Origin: Suillus spraguei
Taxonomy: Eukaryota > Basidiomycota > Agaricomycetes > Boletales > Suillaceae
DNA length: 64,000 nucleotides
Assembly (NCBI GenBank): GCA_016800925.1
Contig: JABCPU010000023.1
Span: 186,001 to 250,000 of the forward strand
Direction of reading: 5' to 3'
Both the position numbers and the translations under genes were made by a program. The number at the start of each line of letters is the position of its first letter. Within the stretch, counting starts at the first letter, position 1. The notes below the pieces were generated by a model, which was not told where the DNA came from, did no database searches, and saw nothing but the letters and a program-made list of their open reading frames with translations. Below are positions 33,300-43,817 of the stretch, one piece after another.

Positions 33300-34185
33300 C
33301 ATCGATCTATAGTACTGTATTTTTTGTTTTAAAAAGAAAACACGATGAATGCCCTCGGCATTAAAATTATTCCCCCAAGTCACATGCTTTCATGTAAAAC
33401 AATCAAGGGAAGTGTAAACCCCAGCCAAAAAAAGTCTTCTTTTTTCCAGGAACCCTTTATACTAGTCCTCACCTCCTCCATATTTTTATAACATGATTAG
33501 AGCAGAGTTGCTGTTGTTATCGACGATGTAATCACGACAGTCAGAGAATGCTTAAGCGTGACATTCGTGAGCGGAGTACTAATTCTTATTTTTTCAACGC
33601 TACTGGAGAATTTGGGGTGTACTGAGCGATCCTGCATCGTAATGACTCACTGACCACGCCAATCCCCCCGACCCCCTGGTGTCTTGAGCTGCATAGTAAT
33701 GAATCCCGGCACGGCTTCAAAGGTTCGTGCATAAGACCTAAGTATCTTAGACGCGGGTCACACGGTATACAATCTCGCTGTCAGTTCAGTTACGTTGGCA
33801 AAGGGAAGCAGCGTGAGCACGTTATTAACCAATACACTTGTCCCACAGACAAAGAATTGTGAAGCTCAGAGCCTGCAGGCCTTGCGATTTGACCGAGAAC
33901 CTATCAATGTACGAACCCCTTGAAGCTGCTCCGGAATATACGAAGAAACAACCAACGGAGGCTGAGTTTGAAGTTTGCGAGTCAGTTCATAGATATCCAA
34001 GGCAGTGTAACGCCAAGGAAGCTTCGCCGGCTACGGGATCTACTGCAATCAAGTCAGTGAGAGGACTCAGAGGAGGGGGTTTACGAGCACAATATAATTA
34101 GTGTTTCGAACGTGTCTGAAGGCACGATTCACCATGGAGTAAATATCAATGTTGCATCAACAATTTGCACAGGGGCTAAGACCAG
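33300..34185. other. Intergenic stretch without a supported gene
   Basis: No coherent protein, RNA gene or element end recognised. Open frames are short (at most about 90 codons) and unrelated to each other. Confidence 0.4.
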
Positions 34186-34189
34186 TTAA

Positions 34190-34925
34190 GATGGACCTCT
34201 AAGGAAACCATCCATGAGTGGATATCAAGGTGTGTTCCGATAAAAAAATGCTGTCATCAGCAGGTTTTGAACCTACACAGGAAAGAGAAACAGATTTTGA
34301 TTCTGTTGTGGTAACCATCAGGCTAAGACTATTTACAATGAACTGCCAAAGCAACCATCACGGGTGAATATTAAGTTGTGTTCCGATAGAAAAAACCTTG
34401 TCGTCGGCAGGTTTCGAAACTGCACAGTCCAAGAGAAACAGATTTTGATTCTGTGGTGGCAACCACCAGGTTAACACCAGCTACAGTGAACTTTCAATGA
34501 AACTGTCCACGAGTGAACATCAAAGTGTGTTCTGATAGAAAAAACCTCGTCATCGGCAGGTTTTGAACCCGCACAATTCGAGATAAACAGATTTTGATTC
34601 TGTTGAGGCAACCGTCTAGCTAAGACCAGTTATGATGAACTTCTAAAGAAGCCAACCATGAGTGAATGTCAAGGTGTGTTTCAATAGAAAAAAACCTTGT
34701 CGTCAGCAGGTTTCAAACCTGCACAGTCCAAGAGAAACAGATTTTGAGTGGCAACCACCTGACTAAGACCAGTTGCGGTGAACTTCTGAAGAAACCGTCC
34801 ATGAATGAATGTCAAAGTGCGTTCTGATAGAAAAAACTATAGTTCAGCAGGTTTCGAACCTGCGTAGTCCAAGAGAAACAGATTTTGATTCTGTTGTGGT
34901 AACCACACTAGCCAGGCTAAAGTCT
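34190..34925 (-). repeat. Tandem array of five tRNA-Leu(CAA)-like units with Pol III-type signals
   Basis: Five units repeat with periods of about 147, 149, 151 and 139 bp. Their cores on the minus strand lie at 34252-34329, 34399-34478, 34548-34627, 34699-34770 and 34838-34924. Each core has a TAGCCTGGTGG-like A-box region and, in four of five, the perfect anticodon hairpin ACAGA-ATCAAAA-TCTGT, which would place CAA (leucine) as anticodon. A long variable-arm-like stretch follows, then a T-arm/B-box like GCAGGTTCGAAACCTGC. Immediately downstream of every core is a run of six or seven T, a typical Pol III terminator. The acceptor stem pairs poorly (5' GTCTTAG against 3' TGACGAC), and unit 4 has lost the 5' side of the anticodon stem. 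I therefore call them tRNA-like rather than functional tRNA genes. They could be tRNA pseudogenes, a tRNA-derived SINE array or a source of small Pol III RNAs. Confidence 0.72.
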
Positions 34926-34929
34926 TTAA

Positions 34930-36340
34930 CTCCCACTTGACGACTCATCCTAACTTGAAAACTTATGGGGCCCCTGATTGACACTGCCCGAAAAGATGAC
35001 GTGGACAGTAAAGTTCGAGTCTGAACGTCTACGAGTCAATAGAATTGCCCCGGCGAGGGACGAAGACTAAGATAATTCTAATTCACCATCATTAGCAGCA
35101 AGTTCAATGTGATTGACATTACCACTAAGTATACACGGAATTTCTGGAAACACAGAAGGAAATGAGCAGATACTAGAAAATGAGGACAGTGAAACACTGT
35201 CACCACCTTTAAGGCCAGACATGGAGGATTGAAGACGGGAGTCTCATCTTCCCACAAAACGGTGGTCACGCAGCAATGCAATTCATCCCAAACATAACAT
35301 CGAGACATCACGCGACCTCGAACTCGACATCGGTAGTGAGAACACGGCAATAAATTACTGAGGCCATGGGGATTTCAGCGAAACGCGAACTTGGGCCCAA
35401 ATGGCTGAGCGAACGAGCAATTGAAGAAGACGAGAGAAGAATACCATTCAAGGACAAGAGCAACAGACGCAGAAAGACAATCGATTTGAATGATGTCCCA
35501 TAACACCTACTCCCTTATAGTAGCGGCAATAAATCTACATGACACATTAGCACAGGGTGTTCGGAAACCAATGCAAACACTTACCTTACTAGGAAGGTTC
35601 TGAGAAGTGGAAGCCTTGGAAGTAGAGCACGGTGGTCTGGCTTTCCATAGAGCAGCAGTCTTCGTACGAATCTCTGCTCTCTTCTGCACACAACGGGGAA
35701 AACAAGGGTCAGTACAAATACGGACAGAGTTTGCAAGCCGTCGTGATAATATTGATCGTCGTAATGAGACCATACATGATTGTCATGCTGTCTCAAAGCC
35801 ATATGGGATGCGGCAGAAGGAGAAAAGACAGCGAGAATATACTTCAGGCTAGATAGACCGGTCGAAATGTCTGTTAAGAATTATACCAACTGTCGATAGT
35901 AGGAATGCGCGCAGGACCAGATGTCAACTCCACGGTGACCCCATTATGATTGGAAACAAAACGCAGCACAATGCAGTCATGCAGAAAAGACGGTAGCACG
36001 GAGAAATCTCGACTCATCGTTAACATAAATAACAGTAGGAATATCAGTGAAGGGTCCAATGACTTGATCACAACTAAAGGCACAGTCGACGATTAAGATC
36101 AACATAAGCAGTGAGAAACACAACACCAACTACTGTCATAGCGGGAATGAAGCACTGCGCAGCCTGAGTGAGCCGCATATCCTGGAGGGTAAGGGCTGCT
36201 CAGGGAGCTCAGGGAGGATAGATTCATTCGCCACTAATGTTGTGATAGTAATAGTAATGCTCGCCAGCAGCTGCGGATCTACCTCAGTGAGCACGGCGCG
36301 CAGAGTCGCCGCAGACTGACGTAGAACTAATTTGTGATTC
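34930..36340. other. Stretch with possible remnants of a membrane-protein gene (minus strand)
   Basis: Several minus-strand frames have hydrophobic runs (for example AMTVVGVVFLTAY near 36110, LQTLSVFVLTLVFPV near 35720, and a hydrophobic stretch near 35100-35170). They are arranged roughly as in fungal multi-span proteins such as the DUF6533 group, but I could not join them into one frame. Treat this as a decayed or misread gene, or as nothing. No other feature seen. Confidence 0.18.
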
Positions 36341-36344
36341 ATGT

Positions 36345-36445
36345 GACAGGACCATGCATACCAATAAAGTTCGGAACAAACACTGGTCGGACTTCAAAAT
36401 AAGTTGGAACCGTAACCTATCGTCCACCATACGAAAGTTCCATCT
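36345..36445 (-). repeat. Dispersed repeat, copy 2 of 3
   Basis: Minus strand carries GGTGGACGATAGGTTACGGT, ATTTTGAAGTCCGACCAGTG and TTTATTGGTATGC, aligned with 53875-53995 (minus) and partly with 33060-33190 (plus). Function unknown. Confidence 0.45.
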
Positions 36446-36639
36446 TTTGACGGAGTGAAGATGGATGGACTCTGAGATCTGAATATTGAATCCTGGAATA
36501 TCAGTTCGCACCTCACTTTGTGAGGTAAACATATTGGTAAATTCAAATGTCAGATATGTCATATTTGAGAAGTGTAGTATGTATAGAACCCGTAATCGGC
36601 TGAATTGCGCTTAAGAAAATGTAAAATAAATATTGAGAC

Positions 36640-36687
36640 CCGTAGGTCTACCACTCCGGGAAAGCGTGTCATCCTTGTGCAGGGGCC

Positions 36688-36718
<31 letters not shown>

Positions 36719-36743
36719 TCGTATGTCACCCCGAAGGGGACAC
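36640..36743 (-). ncRNA. U6: U6 spliceosomal snRNA
   Basis: The minus strand starts GTGTCCCCTTCGGGGTGACA (the 5' stem-loop), then ACGAAAAATTGGAACGATAC and the invariant ACAGAGAAGATTAGCATGGC. The CCCCTGCACAAGGATGACAC segment, which forms the internal stem-loop, comes next. ACAGAGA pairs with the 5' splice site and AGC belongs to the catalytic triad. The 3' end is placed by length (about 104 nt); downstream T runs are TTTATTTT and CATTTTC. No intron is present. A B-box-like word GGCTCGAACTC lies just upstream of the start (about 36757-36767). This is the only spliceosomal RNA gene I see in the window. Confidence 0.92.
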
Positions 36744-37289
36744 TTCTATGTATGACGTAGAGTTCGAGCCTAACACAATACTACATTTGTGGTGGAGGCC
36801 GGGTTTTATGCGTTACCTAAAATAGCATGCACTGTTGGGGGCAGTTCAATCGTCCGGTTCCTTCCAGCCAAAGTAAGTTCCAGTGCAAGAACAACGCGAA
36901 CAAAACGTTCCAATTTCTCGACTTGTGACAACATCATATTTTACATGACAGGTAAGACTGCGGGCCTAACTGTCAAATCGTTCCTCATGATCCGGGTGTC
37001 TACGGCAGATCGATGACACCACACACATTCCTTACATGTTTGCGCGAGTTCCACTCAATCGATTGCTAAATATGATTGCGTCACTGGCAGATAAGGAGTC
37101 AAAGTATGACCATGCGTTATATGTAAGTATGTGTAGGTATTAAGGAATGATGAAGAACGTCGCGAGAGAAAGCATCACGATCAGATCAACCACAAAGCAC
37201 CCCAGTAAGGAACCAAGAATGAGAAAATAAGTAGTGAAGGATGGAGTAATGTACATGAGAGAAGTCATTGTCAGTTTGTGGTGGAGACA
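36744..37289. other. Intergenic region between U6 and the Ste50/Ubc2-like gene
   Basis: It holds the upstream flank of U6 and the 3' flank of the adaptor gene. Short frames only, nothing supported. Confidence 0.4.
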
Positions 37290-39587
37290 TCATATAACAC
37301 CGCTTCTATGTTGCACAGGGAAGGCGGAGGACATCGGTGAAACTTGATTTTGGTTCACACCCTCAGCATCAAGGGATACGGAGGGTCCACTGCTGAGTGC
37401 GGGGGCAGAGCTTGCACTCGATGTCGGTGGCGCCGTGCCAGGGGTAGGCACTTTGCCAATGAACCATGACTAATAATTGGTAAAGATGGTCATTGATACT
37501 CCATGAAAATGAAAAAAAAGTAAACTCACAGGTACCCATCCTCGATCACCACCATCTTCTTTGACAGCCTGCGTAGCAAGTGAGTTGCATATCATGGATG
37601 GTAAACTATGACTTACATATGACCAGTGATTGTATTTCTTGAACACCCTTAGCGCATCATCCTTCACTAGATCCAACTCCTCTTCGCCTTTTTTCTTGTA
37701 GTCCATAAGGGCTATTCCTGGGAAACTCGTCGATATGATGCTTAAGGGAAGTATGGGCGTCTTGGAATCAGCCGCTAATGGCAATTCAGAGGATCCCGCT
37801 GTCTTGGAAAGTGCGGTAGCTTCTGCAATAGCGGATGCAACTGGTACATTTGTCTCAAGCAGGCAACCTGCAGGGACCCAGCCCTGCTTTGAAGTGTCGG
37901 TGTCGACCACACCAGAACCTGTGGGGTCCCGTTGCACTACCCACCATCCTCGTGCGCGCGATAAAATGACAAATGTATCACCACTAAACGAGACTTAGTA
38001 CAGCCAGCGCTACTTAGTAGAAAAAAGACCTACACAACCACGTCAAACTCATCTTCCTGCTCAGCCATATACGGGTATATTGCAACCGCGTATGATACTC
38101 CAGACATTGGTGGAGGCATCTCCCTCCTTGCTGTGTCCGCGTCAGTGGTGCTCGTGCTCCGTGTTTTTGGGACTTCCAGGGTACTTGTATGGCCAACGAG
38201 TGTCGTTGAAGTTGAACATGTGTCTCGGTTATTTACAACCTCCTGCTCTTGCTTCTCCAATACCGGCGACATGACCTCTGGCCATCCAGCCTGTGGCGTG
38301 GTGCCTGTTAACAGGGCTGTAGGAGGTGCGATGTCGTTAACTTCCAATCTCGGTGGTCGGCTGGCTGCCCTGCCCTGCCCTGATGAAGACTTATTGTTTG
38401 ATTGACTAGATGATGACTCCGATGCAACGGACGCCTTGCGCAACGCGTGTTTTTGCTGTGCGACAGCGATAGGAGAACGGATGTCTTTGATATGCTTGAG
38501 CATGAAAACAGGATCCTTCTTTGCGTCCTTGAGTTTTTGGAAGAGTAGAAGGGGCTTTTCATCATAACTGAGACATCGTTCGATGCGGTTTCCTGCAGAA
38601 CAAATAAGATATTTTTGTTCGTAAAAACTGTTCTGCTTACCAGGGGAGCCATAACATATGAACATGGCATAATTTTGCCAGTGATCGTTGTTGATCTTGT
38701 ACTTTTTGAGGGCGGCTGGAAGCACTTTCCACGTCGGGTCCTCTAGACTGACCTTAAAACTCTTGAGATTGTCGGTGCTGTCTTGCCGGCTTGGTCGCGA
38801 TGATGTTGAAGGTGACGGTTGCACAGGTGATTCTACAGGTGCCGGTGGATGCTTATGGGATTGATTTTGCTGGGTGCTGCGACTATGAGAAACATCAGGA
38901 TCCAATTGTGGAGGGGAAGGATGGGGAGATTCAACGTCGAGTTTGGTTGGTGACTTGGCAGGGTTGACATACTGAGCCCACTTGAAGGAGGGCTGTCGCT
39001 TCAGTGGAGTATGGGTGATCTCTTCAACAAGCAGTTGAAATCTTTCGTTCAGACGTTTGTTGTCTTCCTCGAGTGAATGAACTTTTTGTGCTGTTGCATG
39101 AAGTGATCTCAGCACATTACTATGGTATGGAAAGGCTAATGACAGACCTTGTTCCCTAACGAGGTCGTGTAGCTTCTCCACCGTTAAGCCGTGTTCCTGT
39201 ACTTCGGCTAGAGATAAAAGTCATATTTTGAAGGAGTTGTCGTTACAGAAGTGCGCACAAGGAGGAATGTAGTGGTCAGCCTCGACGGGCACATTGTGGG
39301 CGAGCTTAGCCTGATAGACGGCTTTAAGGATGGCCAATCTCTGACCCACTGTGCTTATTCCGACTGCCTTGAGATGCTCCGCATCTAACATGCAAAGGAC
39401 GTCACCGGATATATTGTGCTCTGATGTATGGAACGTATTCAACGTTTGAACCTTCAGAGATGATACGAGTAGTACCTTTGATCTGAGCTTCATACTGCGG
39501 AAAACCAAGACTTGAGAGCCATTGATGGACATGGTCTTCATCCCAATCTAATATGCTACGTTCACCGTTGGCAATATCCATGGCCAT
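37290..39587 (-). CDS. UBC2: Ste50/Ubc2-like MAPK adaptor (SAM, Ras-association and two SH3 domains)
   Basis: Adaptor linking pheromone and morphogenesis signals to the MAPKKK in fungi. Domains in order: an N-terminal SAM domain (ILDWDEDHVHQWLSSLGFPQ, CMLDAEHLKAVGISTVGQRL); a coiled segment (LHATAQKVHSLEEDNKRLNE); a P/S-rich linker; a Ras-association domain (FKVSLEDPTWKVLPAALKKY, NNDHWQNYAMFICYG, ERCLSYDEKPLLLFQKL); a second linker; then SH3 domain 1 (SYAVAIYPYMAEQEDEFDVV, then RARGWWVVQRD, QGWVPAGCLLE) and SH3 domain 2 (IALMDYKKKGEEELDLVKDD, YNHWSY, GDRGWVP, WFIGKVP). It ends VQHRSGVI at TGA 37290-37292. The C-terminal SH3 pair is the basidiomycete form known from Ustilago Ubc2, and ascomycete Ste50 lacks it. 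The start is at ATG 39587. Introns are short and the joins keep the frame. Confidence 0.85.
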
Positions 39588-39955
39588 GGTGAAGACAGCC
39601 GCACCGAATATTGAATGCTAAGGGGGATCAGACAAGGGCAGGCAAACTCGAAGACTTAACTTACCGCCAATTTACCATGGATCAAGCCATGCCATTTTTG
39701 GTACGTATCACATGATTTTATTAAAATAAAATAAAATATTCATATATTGCTATAGTACTTAAAGTTATCGTCTCCAAGCTTGGCAGCGACGAGCTTACAA
39801 GGCTTGAGGACCTGCACTATACAATCCTTCACTACATACTTATTTATGACAGTCGCACTAATCATCCAAATTTTCCGTGGATTCCTGGGCGAGCGCAACA
39901 GCTAAGTATATCGTCGTCGAATTTAAACGCAGGATATTTTCGATCCAAAGTCAGA

Positions 39956-40303
39956 TCAGTGCACGCACAGCGAACGCTGAGATAGAAATATCTCCTTTAG
40001 TAAACTCTGTTGGAGTTTAGTTATGTATTTCTCACTGTACATGGTCGGCTGAGCACAGATAGTTTCTATAAAACTCCATATGAAAACCCTGTTGTGCAAC
40101 AGCGAATCGCGTTGATCACGCCAATCACGGCTTCGTGATGTAAATCCGCCGTGCCTGTTATAGCACATACGGTTCGTTATGATAAGGGACCACCACTTGT
40201 GATACATGATGTTCTGAGAACCTGAAGCCAAGGTCAACCAGTAGTTGCACTCACCAGTAGGGGGTTGCACGATGTAGAGTCGATTGGCCTCCCATGAATC
40301 CAT
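39956..40303 (-). CDS. Possible small gene, unknown
   Basis: A minus-strand frame of about 115 codons beginning MDSWEANRLYIVQPPTG; an optional 34-nt intron after PPTG would rejoin with SQNIMYHKWWSLIITN. It stays open to ...FLSQRSLCVH. No family recognised, and the frame could be fortuitous. The region 40304-40692 upstream of the next gene shows nothing else. Confidence 0.22.
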   Translation of the reverse strand: MDSWEANRLYIVQPPTGECNYWLTLASGSQNIMYHKWWSLIITNRMCYNRHGGFTSRSRDWRDQRDSLLHNRVFIWSFIETICAQPTMYSEKYITKLQQSLLKEIFLSQRSLCVH

Positions 40304-40692
40304 GGAAAAATAAAAATTCAAGTACAGCCTTTACGAACCGAGTTAAATTCGCCGCAGCGACACCGCCTACCAACAGACCTTGACCTTCAAAAGGACATAT
40401 CGTCAGCATAAACGCATCATATTATAATAGGCCGAGAGTCGAGCAAGTCGATACTGAATGCTGAGCGCTGAGCGCTAGCAGTGGCCAATTTGCGTGATGT
40501 CGGCAGTGTAGAACAACGTGAACCTAAGTATTCCCACGACCCCCGCAACTTATGTCATGCGATTCATCACTTTGAACCCGATTATCAGGGTATGTATAGC
40601 TGCCTCCCGGACAAAATAGAGTCTGCTCAGTGTCGTGAGCGAACGGCTGAAACATTCTTATTCAGTGGTAGCCTGAACTGGCTTGACTTGCT

Positions 40693-43474
40693 ATGGACAA
40701 CCCTTGGGCTACAACCTGGGAGCAATCAGACGATCAATCGCACAGTCAAAAGAAACCCGTTCTGACACCGTCCTGGACCTATACCGTTGGTAATCAAACT
40801 CAGGATCAAGAGGAAGATATAGGACTCCCATCATGGTCAGCAAGCAACAACACCCTATGGCCAGAATCATCTCAAACCAGCGACGCTCTCTGGACCTCTT
40901 CCATCGACGACGGTGGCGCGTGGGGCTCTTCGACATACGCAAAGATAAACTTTTCTCGTCAGAGAATAACAGAAGTGGTTGATTCAGAGACCCAAGATGA
41001 AGCCACACGTCCCATACCCGCCGCAGCCACAGCCAGCGAAGAAGACAACGTTATAGTACCTGCTCCCCCAGATTCTGTGGAGCCTCACCCAGTACAACCA
41101 ACAGGAGATCCTATTCCCACAGTTTCGGACAGTCCTGACGTATGTGGTGGTTTCGAAGCTGCTGCACCTGTTAAGGAGGAAGACGAGGAAATCGAGGATG
41201 ACGGTGAAGCATGGGCAGACCCAATAAATCTTACCATAGATGATGGTGATGAGTGGGGTGCCGCATGGGTGGATACATCTGCACCGGATGTGCCTGTTGG
41301 CACTGAAGAACCGCCAGATGAATGGGAATCGGCGCGACAAGAGAAAGAGAAATTGAACCGTGCAGTGGTATGAATGGTCTTTATGTGCGTCGACTAAGCT
41401 AATTAACTAGCATATAGCCTCCAGAAATGATGGCAGCTCTCGTTCAGAAGTGCCAGGAAGTCTCCGCAGAGCTCTGGCCAGGGACAGAGTCCGACTCGGA
41501 TGCTGGCAACTGGAGGACTGGTTTTGATGGACTTGAGAACATGTATGTACATAGCCTGGTATTTCTCTACGGTGCAATTTACACGCCTCTTACTTTAGTA
41601 CGGTTTTATTAAATGACTTGGTCCCTGAAGACATGGTTTTAACCCCACCAATACAGTTCTCACAGACAGCCACTGCGAAAGCGGTAAATAATGCGCTTAA
41701 ACTCACAAGGCATATGCCTTTGACACGTAAGAGCCCAATGGCCCTCCTCCTCAGTTCCAAAGGGTCGACGGATTGGGAAAGATCAGTCAAAGCTAGGAAA
41801 GATATTCCTGTGGACGATGCTCCAGTGGGGTGGCGAATACTGGAGAAAGACGAACGCGCTGCTATTATTGACTCAACTCGTTCCAAGAAACCTGGTGCAA
41901 GATTGCTCTCGCTCTGGAACCGCAAGGGATCATCATCAATACCATATGCAGATGCGAAGGTGGAAAATGCGCGACCACCGCCTATGTCTGCGCGTTCTAG
42001 TATTGAGAGCACGAAGCCCCAGGCACCAGAAAAACGTGACATTTCTCCCGCTCGCACTCCAGCTGTCTTGATGCCTTCATCTCCAGTAGGAAGCTCATCC
42101 GCAGCTCCTGATGTCATGATTCCAGCGGTCGCACCTGCGCCATCGGCTGTTTCGCGCTTTCTGAACCGTTTCTCACGTGCTAAAGGCACTGGATCTGAGC
42201 GCAAGTCTATTGCTCTGTCAACAGACGACCTTGATTTCCTTTCTGATATTGTGCCTAGTGCACATGACCCCGATGATGGCAAGGATGATGCACAGCTGAA
42301 AGCGCTGTCGAGTTTGATAAATTCAGATCCAACACCATTGCCCATGAAGCTTCCACCTCCGCTCGCACCACCACCAAAACCTCCATCTGTGAATGCCAGC
42401 CAACCTCCTGTCGGTCTGAGTGGCTTGGGTATTACGCTGGAGCCTGCACGTGGTTCTCCACAGCCTATGACTCATGCTTTATTCCTGCCGCCACCATTAT
42501 CCCCAGTGACAGGGATGTCGTTCTCGCGTCCGCATAGCCCGGCGGTACCTCCGAAATCGTCTTCACCAACTAATGAAACTTCTTCCGCTTACACCAACAC
42601 AATAATACCAACTGCAATACCTTCGCTACCTCAGCCATCTTCAAGGACACAATCACCCTTTCAACTCCTGCCGCCACCCAAGGCACCTTCTGCGCTCTCG
42701 ATACCACCACTCCTACCACCCCCTGTATCACCGCCGCAAACCCCACGGCCCAGCGTGCATCCCATGCCAGGGGCTACTTCTTTCACATCATCCCCAAACG
42801 CTGGCTGGGCAGCAGCTACGTATCAGGACGATGACGACGACGACTCATTCTCCGCTTTCTCAACCCTCCCTTGCATAGATCCCTTCCCGACACCACGAGA
42901 ATCCATGGACTCATCTCTCAATTCACCATCCTCCACACAAGCATTGAACTCCGGCAAGTCATCGAAGTCAATGTCTTTGGATGACTTTGACGAATTTGTA
43001 TCTTCATCACGGATCCGAACGCCATCCCCACCGCCCGTCCCAGCAAAACCCTCAAAGGTGGTTGGGAGAGCGGCAGCAGTAATATCAAGCCCACGGTCTG
43101 GCACATCCATGCACATACGTACGCAGAGTCTGCTTGATCATGCTGCCACGCAGCGCGGGCAGTGGCCATCCCCACAGAGTGCGCATTCCAAGCACCCCGT
43201 ACTGCCACCACCATTTGCTCCTCCGTTATCTGGTCGGGATATGGATCTGTTGAGCGATGGCGGCGCAGCGCCGAATTTTGGGTCTCCGCCACTGAAAGTG
43301 CAGTCTACAATGGTGCCTCAATCATCGCCACCCTTGCCGCCTGCGCCGTTGTCCCAGCCGCTGTTGTCATTTGCATCGTTGTCACCGTCGTCACAAGCCG
43401 AGAGACCATCTGCAAAGCCGGTTCAGACGGGCGGGCTGACTGCACAAGATTTGTCCTTCTTTGAAGGATTGTGA
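40693..43474 (+). CDS. Acidic/proline-rich protein with clathrin-adaptor-like motifs
   Basis: About 900 residues in three exons. Exon 1 starts MDNPWATTWEQSDD and is rich in W plus acidic residues (GEAWADPINLTIDDGDEWGA). Exon 2 holds MMAALVQKCQEVSAELWPG. Exon 3 begins NDLVPEDMVLTPPIQFSQTA and carries the best-conserved-looking core, NNALKLTRHMPLTRKSPMAL, KGSTDWERSVKARKDIPVDD and PVGWRILEKDERAAI. The long tail is proline/serine-rich with DDDSFSAF, CIDPF, DDFDEFV and a C-terminal LTAQDLSFFEGL. The FSAF/DPF/DDFDEF and acidic-tryptophan peptides resemble those that bind AP-2, AP-1 or GGA ear domains, so a role in vesicle traffic is a reasonable inference, not a recognition of the family. Introns at about 41367-41419 and 41542-41606 join in frame. 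A 251-codon antisense frame at 41590-42345 is a shadow. Confidence 0.7.
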
Positions 43475-43817
43475 GCAGCGAGATTGAAGTATAAGTATTG
43501 ACTTTGGGTTTATCACGGTGCAATGTGTATTAACGATTAACAAAATTTGGAAATTTTGACGTGTATGAGCAAATTTAACTCTTCTATTGTTTACAGTCCT
43601 ACACCAGTAAGAAACGGGCAAGTCCGTTATGGGGAGGTAGCAAAGTGGAATACAACGTACAATGGACGAAGGCATAACACTGACAGCATGAAAACGAACA
43701 AAAAAATACATCACGAAATCATTAGCAATCAAAGTGAGCGACCAAATATGGAGCACAAATCATCTTGACCATAGTTTCGTTCACTTCCGAAAGTTCCACG
43801 CAGAGCCACCTCGCGCC

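Noticed and set aside
34252..34924. Five functional tRNA-Leu genes
   Set aside because: The acceptor stem does not pair well in any unit and unit 4 lacks half of the anticodon stem, so only 'tRNA-like' is justified.
34190..34925. Regularly spaced repeats resembling a CRISPR array
   Set aside because: The spacers are themselves repeated and diverge only slightly, the repeat unit is tRNA-like and about 75 nt, and the genome is clearly fungal.
41590..42345. 251-codon minus-strand frame
   Set aside because: Antisense to the third exon of the adaptor-like gene, which has a better supported reading (clear splice joins and motifs). The antisense frame is a codon-bias shadow.
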